Source: Paenibacillus athensensis (GTDB taxonomy: Bacteria; Bacillota; Bacilli; Paenibacillales; NBRC-103111). From it: a stretch of DNA of 64,000 bases. The stretch spans positions 1 through 64,000 of the forward strand of contig NZ_MYFO02000015.1 of NCBI RefSeq assembly GCF_004514475.2, given 5' to 3'. The position numbers and the translations under genes were made by a program. Positions 46,798 to 54,807 of the stretch are shown here, piece by piece (the stretch's first letter is position 1; each line of letters begins with the position of its first letter). Under the pieces are notes generated by a model, which did not search any database, was not told the origin of the DNA, and saw only the letters and a list, made by a program, of their open reading frames with translations.

Positions 46798-47745
46798 ATG
46801 AACCGGACGGACCGGCTGCTGGCCATTGTGCTGGAGCTGCAAAGCCGCAAACGCATGCGCGCTGAGGATCTGGCTGCTCTGTTTGAGACGAGCGTGCGCA
46901 CGATTTACCGCGATATGCAAGCGCTGAGCGAAACAGGAGTGCCCGTCGTCGGCTCTCCCGGCCAAGGTTATTCGCTGATGGACGGCTATTTCCTGCCGCC
47001 GCTGACGTTCAGCGGCGAAGAGGCGCTGACGCTGCTGCTCGGCAGCGATAGTGTGACGGCCTATCTGGACCGCCACTACCAGCGCTGCGCCGAGTCGTCG
47101 CGCAGCAAGCTGGAAGCGGTGTTGCCTGCGCCAGTACGCCGTGAGGTGGAGCAGCTGCGTTCGCAGCTGCGCGTACTTCAGCTGCCGAAGGACATTGTAC
47201 AACTGGACGTCGGTCACGGTGAAACGCTTGTGCTGCTGCGCGAGGCGATTGCCGCTGAGCGTTCCGTCAGCTTTGGTTATGACAAACGTAGCGGCGACGG
47301 CGAGATGGACCGCGAGGTCGATCCGTACGGGCTGGCGTTTGCCGGCGGCCGCTGGCTGCTGGTAGCGTTCTGTCGGCTGCGCGGTGCGATGCGGCATTTT
47401 CGCGTTGATCGGATGAGCGGGGTGCGTTTCTCCGGACAAACCTTTCGCCGTCCGGCCGATTTTAGCATGCAGGAATATGCACCGGAGGACAACCGGACGC
47501 TGGAGGTCAAGGTGCTGTTTCCGGCGGAAGCGGCGGCAAGGGTGAAGGAGGCGCGAGGATTTTTTCCCAGCTCGTGTGAGGACACGGCAGATGGACTGCT
47601 CGTTACGCTCCATGTCCGGCAGGAAAGCGACGCGCTGCGTTGGCTGCTTGGCTGGGGCCGGCTGGCTCGCGTGCTGGAGCCCGCGACGTTGGCTGAGCGA
47701 ATCGCCGAAGAAGCCCAAGCGATGCTTGGGGTGTACGGGCACTAG
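46798..47745 (+). CDS. HTH-WYL transcriptional regulator (YafY-like)
   Basis: A 315-aa regulator with an N-terminal winged helix-turn-helix of the HTH_11/DeoR type (MNRTDRLLAIVLELQ, LAALFETSVRTIYRDM, residues 1-60) and a WYL ligand-binding domain (about 140-220; the family block is modified here as DPYGLAFAGGRWLLVAFC), followed by a WCX C-terminal domain. The start at 46798 follows GAGGAGGAAG. It lies about 70 bases after the dioxygenase-like gene in the same direction and may regulate it. WYL domains often sense nucleic-acid or nucleotide ligands; the ligand here is unknown. Confidence 0.88.
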   Translation: MNRTDRLLAIVLELQSRKRMRAEDLAALFETSVRTIYRDMQALSETGVPVVGSPGQGYSLMDGYFLPPLTFSGEEALTLLLGSDSVTAYLDRHYQRCAESSRSKLEAVLPAPVRREVEQLRSQLRVLQLPKDIVQLDVGHGETLVLLREAIAAERSVSFGYDKRSGDGEMDREVDPYGLAFAGGRWLLVAFCRLRGAMRHFRVDRMSGVRFSGQTFRRPADFSMQEYAPEDNRTLEVKVLFPAEAAARVKEARGFFPSSCEDTADGLLVTLHVRQESDALRWLLGWGRLARVLEPATLAERIAEEAQAMLGVYGH

Positions 47746-47870
47746 CGGACAATAGCGATAGAGCAAGAGTAAGGTTGGGGAAGAGCAGAGACGGGCAGCG
47801 AGTGGGCAGCGGCTAGGGTACAGTGGAGTAAGGATGAGTTGGAGATGATCGAGCCGATCAGGTTCGAGCA

Positions 47871-47970
47871 AAAGCAAGCAAGAGCAAGCAAGAGCAAGCA
47901 AGAGCAAGCAAGAGCAAGCAAGAGCAAGCAAGAGCAAGCAAGAGCAAGCAAGACCAACTAAGACCAACCA
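47871..47970. repeat. 10-bp tandem repeat array
   Basis: Seven perfect copies of AGAGCAAGCA lie at 47881-47950, with one degenerate copy before and two (AGACCAACTA, AGACCAACCA) after. The array is outside any gene, downstream of the WYL gene. A perfect short-unit array like this is prone to copy-number change. Confidence 0.95.
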
Positions 47971-47996
47971 CACTGACAAGACTTTGCAAAGCTAAT

Positions 47997-48164
47997 AGTC
48001 CGGTGAAAAAGTGGCCGGAGACTCGACAGGGAGTTGGAACAGCATCAGCGGTCCCCTTTGTTGACGCATTTTCACCGCAAACGGGGTTATTCCATCGAAA
48101 AATCCGGCTACAACAGCGAGTGGAAACCGCTATCGACCGGAGGAAACTGGTTTTTCACCGGACT
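47997..48164. repeat. 168-bp segment with 14-bp terminal inverted repeats
   Basis: AGTCCGGTGAAAAA (47997-48010) is exactly inverted at 48151-48164. The segment carries no ORF of note and an internal partial copy (CATTTTCACCG). The shape is that of a small non-autonomous element (MITE-like) or an intergenic repeat unit. I see no clear target-site duplication. Confidence 0.55.
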
Positions 48165-48197
48165 TTTAAGATGAGCTCGCAAAGGGTCACAAGCTGT

Positions 48198-48608
48198 TTA
48201 CTCCAAAAACCTTCTCCGAATGTCCGGCGTAGGCAGCATACACGACTCGCGCTGGCCGAACCAGCGGTAGCGATTGGCGGCGAACCAGCGGTACAGCCCG
48301 TCCCGCAACGGACGGGGGATAATGATGCCGCCATACAGCAGCGGCCAAGCGCCTTTCAGCCCACGCACGACGCGCAGGATCGCTGTCGATCGCGTATAGC
48401 TGCGGCCGTTTTCGATCAGCACAATCGTATCGATACGATCAGCCGGCAGCCCGTGACGCAGCAGCAGCTCCCGTCCGGCTTCCGATTGCAGCGAGGCGAA
48501 GCGGAAGCGTCCCGCCGGGTCGCGGCGAATGATGAACTGCACGGCGCTGCTGCACACGTTGCACACGCCGTCAAACAAGACGATAGGCGAAGCGGTTGGA
48601 TCGTTCAT
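48198..48608 (-). CDS. DCC-family thiol-disulfide oxidoreductase-like protein (DUF393)
   Basis: A 136-aa soluble protein of the DUF393/DCC family, named after the N-terminal DxxCxxC motif, here FDGVCNVCS. Family features downstream, such as RFRFASLQSEAG, GLPADRIDTIVLIENG and YRWFAANRYRWFG, are intact. An AAAAGGAGG ribosome site precedes the ATG. The function is unproven; the CxxC pair suggests redox chemistry. It is convergent with the WYL-gene region and divergent from the YerB-like gene. Confidence 0.9.
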   Translation of the reverse strand: MNDPTASPIVLFDGVCNVCSSAVQFIIRRDPAGRFRFASLQSEAGRELLLRHGLPADRIDTIVLIENGRSYTRSTAILRVVRGLKGAWPLLYGGIIIPRPLRDGLYRWFAANRYRWFGQRESCMLPTPDIRRRFLE

Positions 48609-48796
48609 CGGACGGGCCTCCTTTTTCTATTATTATAGCGGATCGGACAGCTGCAAAAAAAGGTTTTGAGCCTTGATGTCCCGAATACGTAGTGAAAGCG
48701 TTATTTTGCCCATTGACGGGCTTGAAAGTCTTCTATTTGGTGCGACCCTAGCATATAGCTTTACGAGAGGAACTATAGAAGGGGTGGAGTTTTTTG

Positions 48797-49873
48797 ATGA
48801 AACGATTCACAGCTGTACACGGTAAAAAACGGAGCGCCTGGCTGCTGCTTGGCTGCACGGCCCTGCTGCTCAGCGGGTGTGGGGGCGACGCGGGCAATTC
48901 CGAAGAAAGCAAAGCGTCTCCGACGGCGCAGGTTACAGCCACTGCAAGTCCTTCAGCGAAGCCGGCTTCGGCTCAGGTGGACAGCAATCTGCCGTTCCGT
49001 TTTCCGCTGACGGGCCTGCCGACCGAGACGGATGTGAAAACCCGGCCTTACATGGTCATGGTCGAAAATGCGCCGCAAGCGCGCCCGCAAACCGGACTCG
49101 ATCAGGCGGACATCGTGTACGAGATTTTGGCCGAGGGCGAAATTACGCGTTTTGTCGCGGTGTATCAAAGCCATGCGGCGGAGACGATTGGTCCGGTGCG
49201 CAGCATCCGGCCGTATTTTGTAGAAATCGGCGATGCGCTGGACGCGGTAATCGTGCATGCCGGCTGGAGTCAGGACGCGATGGCGATTCTCGCCGGGCGG
49301 AAGCTGGCGCATTTGGACGAGGTGTATGGCGACGGGGCGTATTACTGGCGCTCGACGGAGCGCAAGCCGCCACACAATTTGTATACCTCTGTGGATAAAA
49401 TCAAGATGGGTGCAGCGGCTCATAAATTCCGCCCGGAGTGGAACGGTCCGATCCTCACGTTTGCGAAGGATGGGCAGAGCAAGCTGACGGGGCCGGCAGT
49501 CACGCAAATCAGCATCCCGTATATTATGGGATATGTGGTGTCATACGCTTACGATGCCGCTGACGGCACGTACAAGCGCTCGATGGACGGCAAGCCCCAT
49601 CTCGACAAGGAAACGGGCAAGCAGCTTGCGACGACGAATTTGCTTGTGCTGGAGGCGGAGCACCGGATTCTCGACAAGGAGGGTCGGCGGGACGTTGATG
49701 TTTTTGGCCCGGGTAAAGGCAAGGTGTTCCAGCAGGGCAAATCGCAGGACGTAACTTGGGAGCGTAAAAACGGCATTATCCGCGTTTACGCCGACGGCAA
49801 GGAGGTTCCGCTGATTCCGGGGACGACCTGGGTGCAGATTGTGCCCAAGGGCTCAGCGGTGACGACACAGTAG
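48797..49873 (+). CDS. yerB: DUF3048 lipoprotein (YerB-like)
   Basis: A 358-aa secreted lipoprotein of the YerB family. The lipobox is LLSGC near residue 30, followed by a low-complexity Ser/Ala/Thr linker (about 33-65). The DUF3048 domain starts FRFPLTGLPTE and has the hallmark ARPQTGLDQADIVYEILAEGEITRF and GPVRSIRPYFVEI blocks; the C-terminal half (RRDVDVFGPGKGKVFQQGK, DVTWERKNG) is the second YerB domain. The role is unknown. In B. subtilis yerB also lies near purD, so this gene marks the return to a conserved gene order after the accessory block. The ATG at 48797 suits the GGTGGAG site; a TTG three bases earlier is less likely. Confidence 0.9.
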   Translation: MKRFTAVHGKKRSAWLLLGCTALLLSGCGGDAGNSEESKASPTAQVTATASPSAKPASAQVDSNLPFRFPLTGLPTETDVKTRPYMVMVENAPQARPQTGLDQADIVYEILAEGEITRFVAVYQSHAAETIGPVRSIRPYFVEIGDALDAVIVHAGWSQDAMAILAGRKLAHLDEVYGDGAYYWRSTERKPPHNLYTSVDKIKMGAAAHKFRPEWNGPILTFAKDGQSKLTGPAVTQISIPYIMGYVVSYAYDAADGTYKRSMDGKPHLDKETGKQLATTNLLVLEAEHRILDKEGRRDVDVFGPGKGKVFQQGKSQDVTWERKNGIIRVYADGKEVPLIPGTTWVQIVPKGSAVTTQ

Positions 49874-50097
49874 GGACAATGGGCGTTGACTTGCGGTTCG
49901 GGAAAAAGCCGAGCGCAGGCGTGTTCGACCGCTTTCGGCGCGGTCTGACCGCTGGTATGCGGCCGCTACTGCGGCTTCGGGCGTCGTGCGTGGTGAGGGA
50001 ATGACGCGTGGCGATTGGTCGATCGGTCGGATGAACAGGTGAAAGTTACATATTTTTACAGTAATTTTGGGTGCAGGCCCTTTGGCGGAGGAACAAC

Positions 50098-51003
50098 ATG
50101 AACATCATGGTGACGGGCGGGGCCGGGTTTATCGGCTCGCATATCGTCGACGCTTTGGCGGAGGCCGGGCATCGCGTGGCGGTTGTGGACAATTTTAGCA
50201 CGGGAAAAAGGAACAATGTCCATCCGGATGCCGAGCTATACGAGGTGGATATTCGAAATGGGGACGCTTTGGCGGCTGCTTTTGCCGCGGCTTGTCCGGA
50301 GGTAGTCATTCACCATGCGGCGCAAGCGAATGTGCGGACATCGATAGAGCAGCCGCTTGCCGATGCCGACGTGAATATTATCGGCTCAATCCAGGTGCTG
50401 GAGATGTGCCGCCGGTACGGGACGCGCAAGGTGATTTACGCGTCCTCGGCGGCTGTGTACGGCGTGCCGGAGTTTTTGGGCATCACGGAGCAGCATCCCG
50501 TGAAGCCGCAATCGGCTTACGGGATTTCCAAGCACACCGTCGAGCATTATCTGGACGTGTACGCGCAGCTTCACGGTCTTGATTACACGGTGCTGCGCTA
50601 CGCGAACGTCTACGGGCCGCGTCAGGACCCGCACGGCGAGGGTGGGGTGGTGTCGATTTTCGTCGACAATCTGCTTAGTGGCAAGCAGCCGGTTGTGTAT
50701 GGCGACGGGCAGCAGACGCGCGATTTTGTATACGTCCAGGACGTGGTTCGCGCGAATCTCGCGGCGCTGCATGCCGGCAGCCGCGGGGTGTTCAACATCG
50801 GCACGAACGCCCGAACCAGCGTCAACGAGTTGCTCGTGACGTTGGGCCGGGCGTTCGGCCGCGCGATTGAGCCGGCGTATCGCGATAGCCGGCCCGGCGA
50901 CATCGAGCACAGCCGGCTCGATGTCGCATTGGCCCGTGAACGTCTCGGCTGGGAGCCGACGTTCACGCTGCTCGACGGCCTCGCGGCAACGAGCCGTCGT
51001 TAG
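50098..51003 (+). CDS. NAD-dependent epimerase, UDP-glucose 4-epimerase-like
   Basis: A 301-aa short-chain dehydrogenase-type sugar-nucleotide epimerase. It begins MNIMVTGGAGFIGSHIVDAL (GxxGxxG NAD site), with DNFSTGKRNNV after strand 2, the catalytic Ser/Tyr/Lys region YASSAAVYG and YGISK, and the NVYGPRQDP and RDFVYVQDVV blocks. The start at 50098 follows GGCGGAGG. The C-terminus ends soon after LGWEPTFTLLDGL, a few residues shorter than usual, at the edge of very GC-rich DNA. The substrate could be UDP-glucose/galactose or another UDP-hexose. Confidence 0.9.
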   Translation: MNIMVTGGAGFIGSHIVDALAEAGHRVAVVDNFSTGKRNNVHPDAELYEVDIRNGDALAAAFAAACPEVVIHHAAQANVRTSIEQPLADADVNIIGSIQVLEMCRRYGTRKVIYASSAAVYGVPEFLGITEQHPVKPQSAYGISKHTVEHYLDVYAQLHGLDYTVLRYANVYGPRQDPHGEGGVVSIFVDNLLSGKQPVVYGDGQQTRDFVYVQDVVRANLAALHAGSRGVFNIGTNARTSVNELLVTLGRAFGRAIEPAYRDSRPGDIEHSRLDVALARERLGWEPTFTLLDGLAATSRR

Positions 51004-51719
51004 CAGCAGCGCCCACCTGCGTACCTGCCGTGCTGTGCACGGGGGCTGCGGGTGGGCGCTGTGCGTTGGACGCCGCCTGCCCTGGGGCGGGCGGCGTTGG
51101 GGTGAAGCGTCCCCGTGCCAGCAAGGGGACGTTGGGGCGCGCGCGGCGGCGAGGCCGGAGGCCGGCGCGGAGGCGGCGCTGCGCGGGGCATCGGCGGCGG
51201 AGCGGCTGGCCGCGCGTGGGAGCCAGCCGCCTGCAACCGCAGGCCGCCAATTGGTGCGAGCGGCGTTTGGCGGGCAGGCGTCGGGGGGCTTGCTGACGTC
51301 GCCCCGTGTTTCCCGGCGCGCTGGCCCCCGCTTTGCGCGGTGCAACGGCGTTGGCGTGAGGCGGCTACTCCTCGGGAGCTACTCTCCACGATTCACCGCC
51401 GCGTTGCTAGACCCTGTCTACCTGCCGCGCCGCTAGGCGACTTGTGGCCAGCCCGCAATCCCGCCACCGCGGCGTGCTACCGCCGCCCGTGCCCTACCAC
51501 CGCAGGCGCGTATCCCGGCCCCGCCCCAGTCCACGCTCCCGCTCTACCGCTGCCGCAGGCGTGAACGTCCCGCGCCAGCCCGCAATCCCGCCGCCGCGGC
51601 GTGCTACCGCCGCCCCCGCCCTACCACCGCATGCGCGTATCCCGGCCCCGCTCCGGTCCACGCTCCCGCTCTACCGCTGCCGCAGGCGTGAACGTCCCGC
51701 GCCGCCCGCCGTTCCCGCC
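51004..51719. other. GC-rich intergenic region without a supported gene
   Basis: About 715 bases of extremely GC-rich DNA between the epimerase gene and the convergent Gly-rich gene. Open frames occur in all directions simply because stop codons are rare at this composition. None has a ribosome site or a recognisable protein. The right half contains the 127-bp tandem repeat. Confidence 0.7.
51451..51703. repeat. 127-bp tandem repeat, two copies plus remnant
   Basis: Copies start at 51451 and 51578 with GCCCGCAATCCCGCC and end with GAACGTCCCGCGCC; they differ at only a few positions. A partial third start (GCCCGCCGTTCCCGCC) lies at about 51704, at the edge of the Gly-rich gene. The copies are outside any gene I can support. 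Confidence 0.9.
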
Positions 51720-52247
51720 CTACCGCCGCCGCCGGCGGCTGCTGCCGCGCGCCTTGCGCCGCCGTCCGCCGCGGCGCCGCTTGCGCCGGCGTGGCAGGTC
51801 GGCGAAATCGTCATCGTCGGTCGACTTCACTTTGCCCCCGAACGAATTGAACATGACCTTGAACATCGGGGCCATTTGCTGGAAGGTCGTGACGAATTTT
51901 TGCACCTTGCCCATTGTGCCCATAATGCCCTCGATGCCGCCCATGCGGTCAACGAAGCCCTTGATCTGGTTGAAGTTAAGGCCGTTCAGCAGTCCGGCCG
52001 CACCGCCGCCTCCCCCGCCGCCCGCGCCGCCGCCGCCGCCGAACAGGCTGCCTAGCCCGCCGCCGCCGCCCGCCGCGCCGCCGCCTTCATAGGGGACCGG
52101 CAGTCCGCCGCCCTGCGGAAAATCCGCAAACGGCGCGCCGCCCAGCCCCGGATACTGGCCGAACCCTTCCCCCGGGAACCCGCCGCCGCCAAAAGCGCGC
52201 GTGTGAACCTCGGGACCATTGCCGATAATCGGTTTTTTTGTGTTCAC
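51720..52247 (-). CDS. Gly-rich, Arg-tailed protein (VrrA/YqfQ-like)
   Basis: A 175-aa protein with a GTG start. Residues 15-85 are very Gly-rich with phenylalanine and proline, followed by a short amphipathic segment (about 88-135: LNFNQIKGFVDRMGGIEGIM, then TMGKVQKFVTTFQQMAPMFK), an acidic DDDD and a strongly basic tail of almost pure Arg. The central segment resembles the YqfQ/VrrA family of Bacillales, whose role is unknown and possibly spore-related. The run of Gly and Arg codons makes this DNA very GC-rich, so expansion by slippage is likely. Its 3' end touches the tandem repeat. Confidence 0.6.
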   Translation of the reverse strand: MNTKKPIIGNGPEVHTRAFGGGGFPGEGFGQYPGLGGAPFADFPQGGGLPVPYEGGGAAGGGGGLGSLFGGGGGAGGGGGGGAAGLLNGLNFNQIKGFVDRMGGIEGIMGTMGKVQKFVTTFQQMAPMFKVMFNSFGGKVKSTDDDDFADLPRRRKRRRGGRRRKARGSSRRRRR

Positions 52248-52482
52248 GTAGAGTCACTATCCTTTTTTGTAAATTGGTTTAGTATAGCGTATGTCATTGG
52301 CCTACCCGCTGATTGGACGGATGCCCGGGTCGGGCGTTTTTCCTGCAATTTAACGATTTAACGCATAAAAATTTTAACGTTTCGCAAACTTAAAGGAAGG
52401 ATTTGCGAAGCCTTGTGTCGAAGGAGTACTGCAGAGCTTAAAAACCTAAGCTACCAAGACGTTCTGCCGGGAGTTGATATCG

Positions 52483-52773
52483 ATGCAGCTGAAAAAATTG
52501 AATGATAAAGCGATTGACCAGCTTTTTGAGGCGATTTTGACACTCAAGGATCTGGAGGAATGCTACGTCTTTTTCGACGATCTGTGTACGGTCAATGAAA
52601 TCCAATCCTTGTCCCAGCGGCTGGAAGTCGCGCGGATGCTGCGCAAGGGCTGCACCTATAATCAAATTGAAGCGGAAACCGGAGCCAGCACGGCGACGAT
52701 TTCGCGCGTCAAGCGCTGCCTGAACTACGGGAACGACGGCTACGTGCTGACGCTGGACCGTTTGGGCCGCTAA
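52483..52773 (+). CDS. yerC: YerC/YecD family TrpR-like regulator
   Basis: A 96-aa DNA-binding protein of the TrpR/YerC superfamily. The helix-turn-helix core is LSQRLEVARMLRKGCTYNQIEAETGASTATISRVKRCLNYG, typical of YerC. The ATG at 52483 follows GGGAG by ten bases; an in-frame TTG at 52474 is too close to the site. In B. subtilis yerC follows yerB; here the two are separated by the epimerase and Gly-rich genes. The target genes are unknown. Confidence 0.93.
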   Translation: MQLKKLNDKAIDQLFEAILTLKDLEECYVFFDDLCTVNEIQSLSQRLEVARMLRKGCTYNQIEAETGASTATISRVKRCLNYGNDGYVLTLDRLGR

Positions 52774-52807
52774 GCGGAACGAAACCGCGATCCGATGACG
52801 ACAAAAT

Positions 52808-52842
52808 CCTGCTTTGCCGCGCTTGGGCAGAGCGGGGTTTTT
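52808..52842 (+). terminator. Terminator after yerC
   Basis: CCTGCTTTGCC pairs, with G-U pairs, with GGGCAGAGCGGG and runs into five T. A second hairpin with A- and T-rich flanks, GCCGGC-GT-ACCGGC followed by seven T, lies at 52858-52885. Confidence 0.8.
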
Positions 52843-52857
52843 GCATATTTGAGCAGC

Positions 52858-52885
52858 AAAAAAGGCCGGCGTACCGGCTTTTTTT
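52858..52885. terminator. Second terminator after yerC
   Basis: AAAAAAGCCGG-type arm (AAAAAAGGCCGG) and CCGGCTTTTTTT form a compact bidirectional hairpin between yerC and the promoter of the next operon. Confidence 0.75.
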
Positions 52886-52915
52886 CACCCCCTCGGGGCG
52901 TCACCAGTTGTTCGA

Positions 52916-52944
52916 TTGACATGACGGTTTACATTCGATAGCAT
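52916..52944 (+). promoter_or_regulatory. Promoter of the chelatase-lipid kinase operon
   Basis: TTGACA (52916-52921) and TAGCAT (52939-52944) are spaced by 17 bases, about 40 bases before the start codon of the next gene. Confidence 0.55.
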
Positions 52945-52986
52945 AGACAATACAGGAGTTTGCTGCGGAGCGGGTGAGACATTTTG

Positions 52987-53784
52987 ATGAGAAAATTCGG
53001 AGTGCTGGTCATCGGCCACGGGTCGCGCGACGCGGACTGGGTGCGGCTGGTGGATGAGGCTGTGGCGGGCGTGAAGCTGCCGCCGGACATGCCGATTGTT
53101 GCCTCCTATCTGGAGCTGGTCGAGGGCCGGCTGATTCAGGACGGCATCTGGAATCTGGAGGCGCAGGGCGTCACCGACATCATTGCTGTACCGCTGTTCG
53201 TCTCATCGGGCAGCACGCACATCGACGAGATCAGCTATGCGCTGGGCGTCAAGGAGCAGCCGCTGCTGGAGACTGATTTGCAGCCGTTTGCGCGGCGGGC
53301 CAATCTGCTGTTCGCGTCGCCGATCGACGACGATCCGGTGATTGCCGAGATTGTGTATGACAAGCTCAAGGATGAATCCCGGCGGCCGGAGCGCGAGATC
53401 GTGCTGCTGATCGGGCACGGCAGCGTCGAGAAGGGCTTTCATCTGACATGGCGGCGCGGTCTGGAACAGCTGGCGGCGCGGCTCAAGGCGCGCGGCGGGT
53501 TCGCCGAAGCGGACGTGGCGATGCTGCTGCCCGATCAGGTCAGGCGCAAAATGACGTGGTGGCAGACGCGGCGGCCGGATTGCGACGTGCTGATCGCTCC
53601 GCTTTTTTTAAGTGAAGGGTATTTTACGCGCAAGGTGATTCCCTCCCGGCTGGAAGGGTTTACTTATAGATATAACGGGCGGGCGCTGCTGCCGAGCCCA
53701 GGGATTTCCACATGGATCGAGACGCAAATAGAACGGGTGATGGTGAGCGATGGCCAAGGTCAAACGAGCAAGATTAATCTATAA
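52987..53784 (+). CDS. CbiX/SirB-family sirohydrochlorin chelatase-like protein
   Basis: A 265-aa protein with two CbiX-type halves. The first begins GVLVIGHGSRDADWV with the metal-binding His, and VPLFVSSGSTHIDEI carries the second His; the second half repeats the pattern with LLIGHGSVEKGFH and APLFLSEGYFTRKVIP. Members insert cobalt, iron or nickel into tetrapyrroles, but stand-alone CbiX-like proteins outside cobalamin or sirohaem operons, as here, have no proven substrate. The ATG at 52987 follows GGGTGAG. The 3' end overlaps the lipid-kinase gene by 35 bases, so the two are coupled. Confidence 0.85.
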   Translation: MRKFGVLVIGHGSRDADWVRLVDEAVAGVKLPPDMPIVASYLELVEGRLIQDGIWNLEAQGVTDIIAVPLFVSSGSTHIDEISYALGVKEQPLLETDLQPFARRANLLFASPIDDDPVIAEIVYDKLKDESRRPEREIVLLIGHGSVEKGFHLTWRRGLEQLAARLKARGGFAEADVAMLLPDQVRRKMTWWQTRRPDCDVLIAPLFLSEGYFTRKVIPSRLEGFTYRYNGRALLPSPGISTWIETQIERVMVSDGQGQTSKINL

Positions 53785-54754
53785 CCCGACCTCGGGACGG
53801 GAAGAAATGAGGAAACGGCTGCCGGAAATTCTCCAGCGGCTGGAGCGCGGCGGTCTGGAGACGTCGGCGCATGCAACAACCGGCGAGGGCGACGCTACGC
53901 TGGCCGCAGCCGATGCCATCGAGCGCGGCTTTGATGTGATTATTGCGGCCGGCGGTGACGGCACGCTCTGCGAGGTCGTTAACGGCATGGCGGAGAAAAG
54001 CGTCCGCCCGCCGCTTGGCATCATTCCTGTCGGGACGACGAATGATTTTGCCCGTGCCCTGAGCATTCCCAAGAACTGGGAGCAGGCCTGCGACCTGATC
54101 GTTCGCCAGTACACCCGCGACATCGACGTCGGTAAAATCAACCAGCGCTACTTCATCAACATCGCCGGCGGCGGTTCGATGACCGAGCTGACCTATGAGG
54201 TGCCGAGCAAGCTCAAAACGATGCTGGGCCAGTTGGCCTATTATATGAAGGGGCTGGAAAAGCTGCCGCGCTTGCGTCCGACCGAGCTGTACGTCAAATC
54301 TGAGGAGCTGGAATTCCACGGCGAAGTCATGATGTTCCTGATCGGCAACAGCAATTCCGTAGGCGGCTTCGAAAAGCTGTCCCCCGACGCCAGCCTCAAC
54401 GACGGCTTGTTCGACGTCTGGCTGCTCAAGCGCTGCAACCTCGCGGAATTTATCCGCGTCGTCAGCCTCGCCCTGCGCGGCGAGCATATGAACGATCCGA
54501 ACGTCGTCTATTTTCAGACGCGGCATCTGGAGGTCAACTCGCCGGACTACGTCCAGCTCAACCTGGACGGCGAATTCGGCGGCACCCTGCCGTGCGTTGT
54601 GACGAATCTCAAAAGCCACCTGAACATTTTTGTCGACGAGTCCGGCCAAAGCATTTACAAAAAAACACTGCTCGACACCTTGACCACCCCTTTCCAGATG
54701 AAAAACGGCGCCGATGACGATCACAACGAAGGCGCGGACGAGCCGCGGGGATAA
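53750..54754 (+). CDS. dgkB: Diacylglycerol kinase
   Basis: DgkB phosphorylates diacylglycerol to phosphatidic acid at the membrane, recycling lipid released by lipoteichoic acid synthesis. The 334-aa protein starts KRARLIYNPTSGREEM and has the DAGK catalytic GGDGTLCEVVNG (about 66-77) and GIIPVGTTNDFARAL blocks, followed by the beta-sandwich domain and LNLDGEFGGTLP near the end. Its start lies inside the end of the chelatase-like gene. In B. subtilis dgkB also lies next to the rlmCD gene, as here. Confidence 0.96.
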   Translation: MAKVKRARLIYNPTSGREEMRKRLPEILQRLERGGLETSAHATTGEGDATLAAADAIERGFDVIIAAGGDGTLCEVVNGMAEKSVRPPLGIIPVGTTNDFARALSIPKNWEQACDLIVRQYTRDIDVGKINQRYFINIAGGGSMTELTYEVPSKLKTMLGQLAYYMKGLEKLPRLRPTELYVKSEELEFHGEVMMFLIGNSNSVGGFEKLSPDASLNDGLFDVWLLKRCNLAEFIRVVSLALRGEHMNDPNVVYFQTRHLEVNSPDYVQLNLDGEFGGTLPCVVTNLKSHLNIFVDESGQSIYKKTLLDTLTTPFQMKNGADDDHNEGADEPRG

Positions 54755-54807
54755 GGGCTGGCTATACGCGAGCCAACATTATAGAGATGAAAGAAAACGA
54801 GGTTGCT

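Noticed and set aside
47871-47970. CRISPR array
   Set aside because: The units are 10 bp and directly joined without spacers.
45946-47979. 677-codon minus-strand frame across the dioxygenase-like and WYL genes
   Set aside because: Its N-terminus is only the translated 10-bp array (LLLLALACSC repeats) and the rest is antisense to two supported genes.
51004-51719. Genes in the GC-rich region beside the epimerase
   Set aside because: Stop codons are rare at this composition in every frame; no frame has a ribosome site, and the 127-bp repeat shifts frame between copies.
53203-53442. Minus-strand frame inside the chelatase-like gene
   Set aside because: Antisense shadow with no ribosome site or family pattern.
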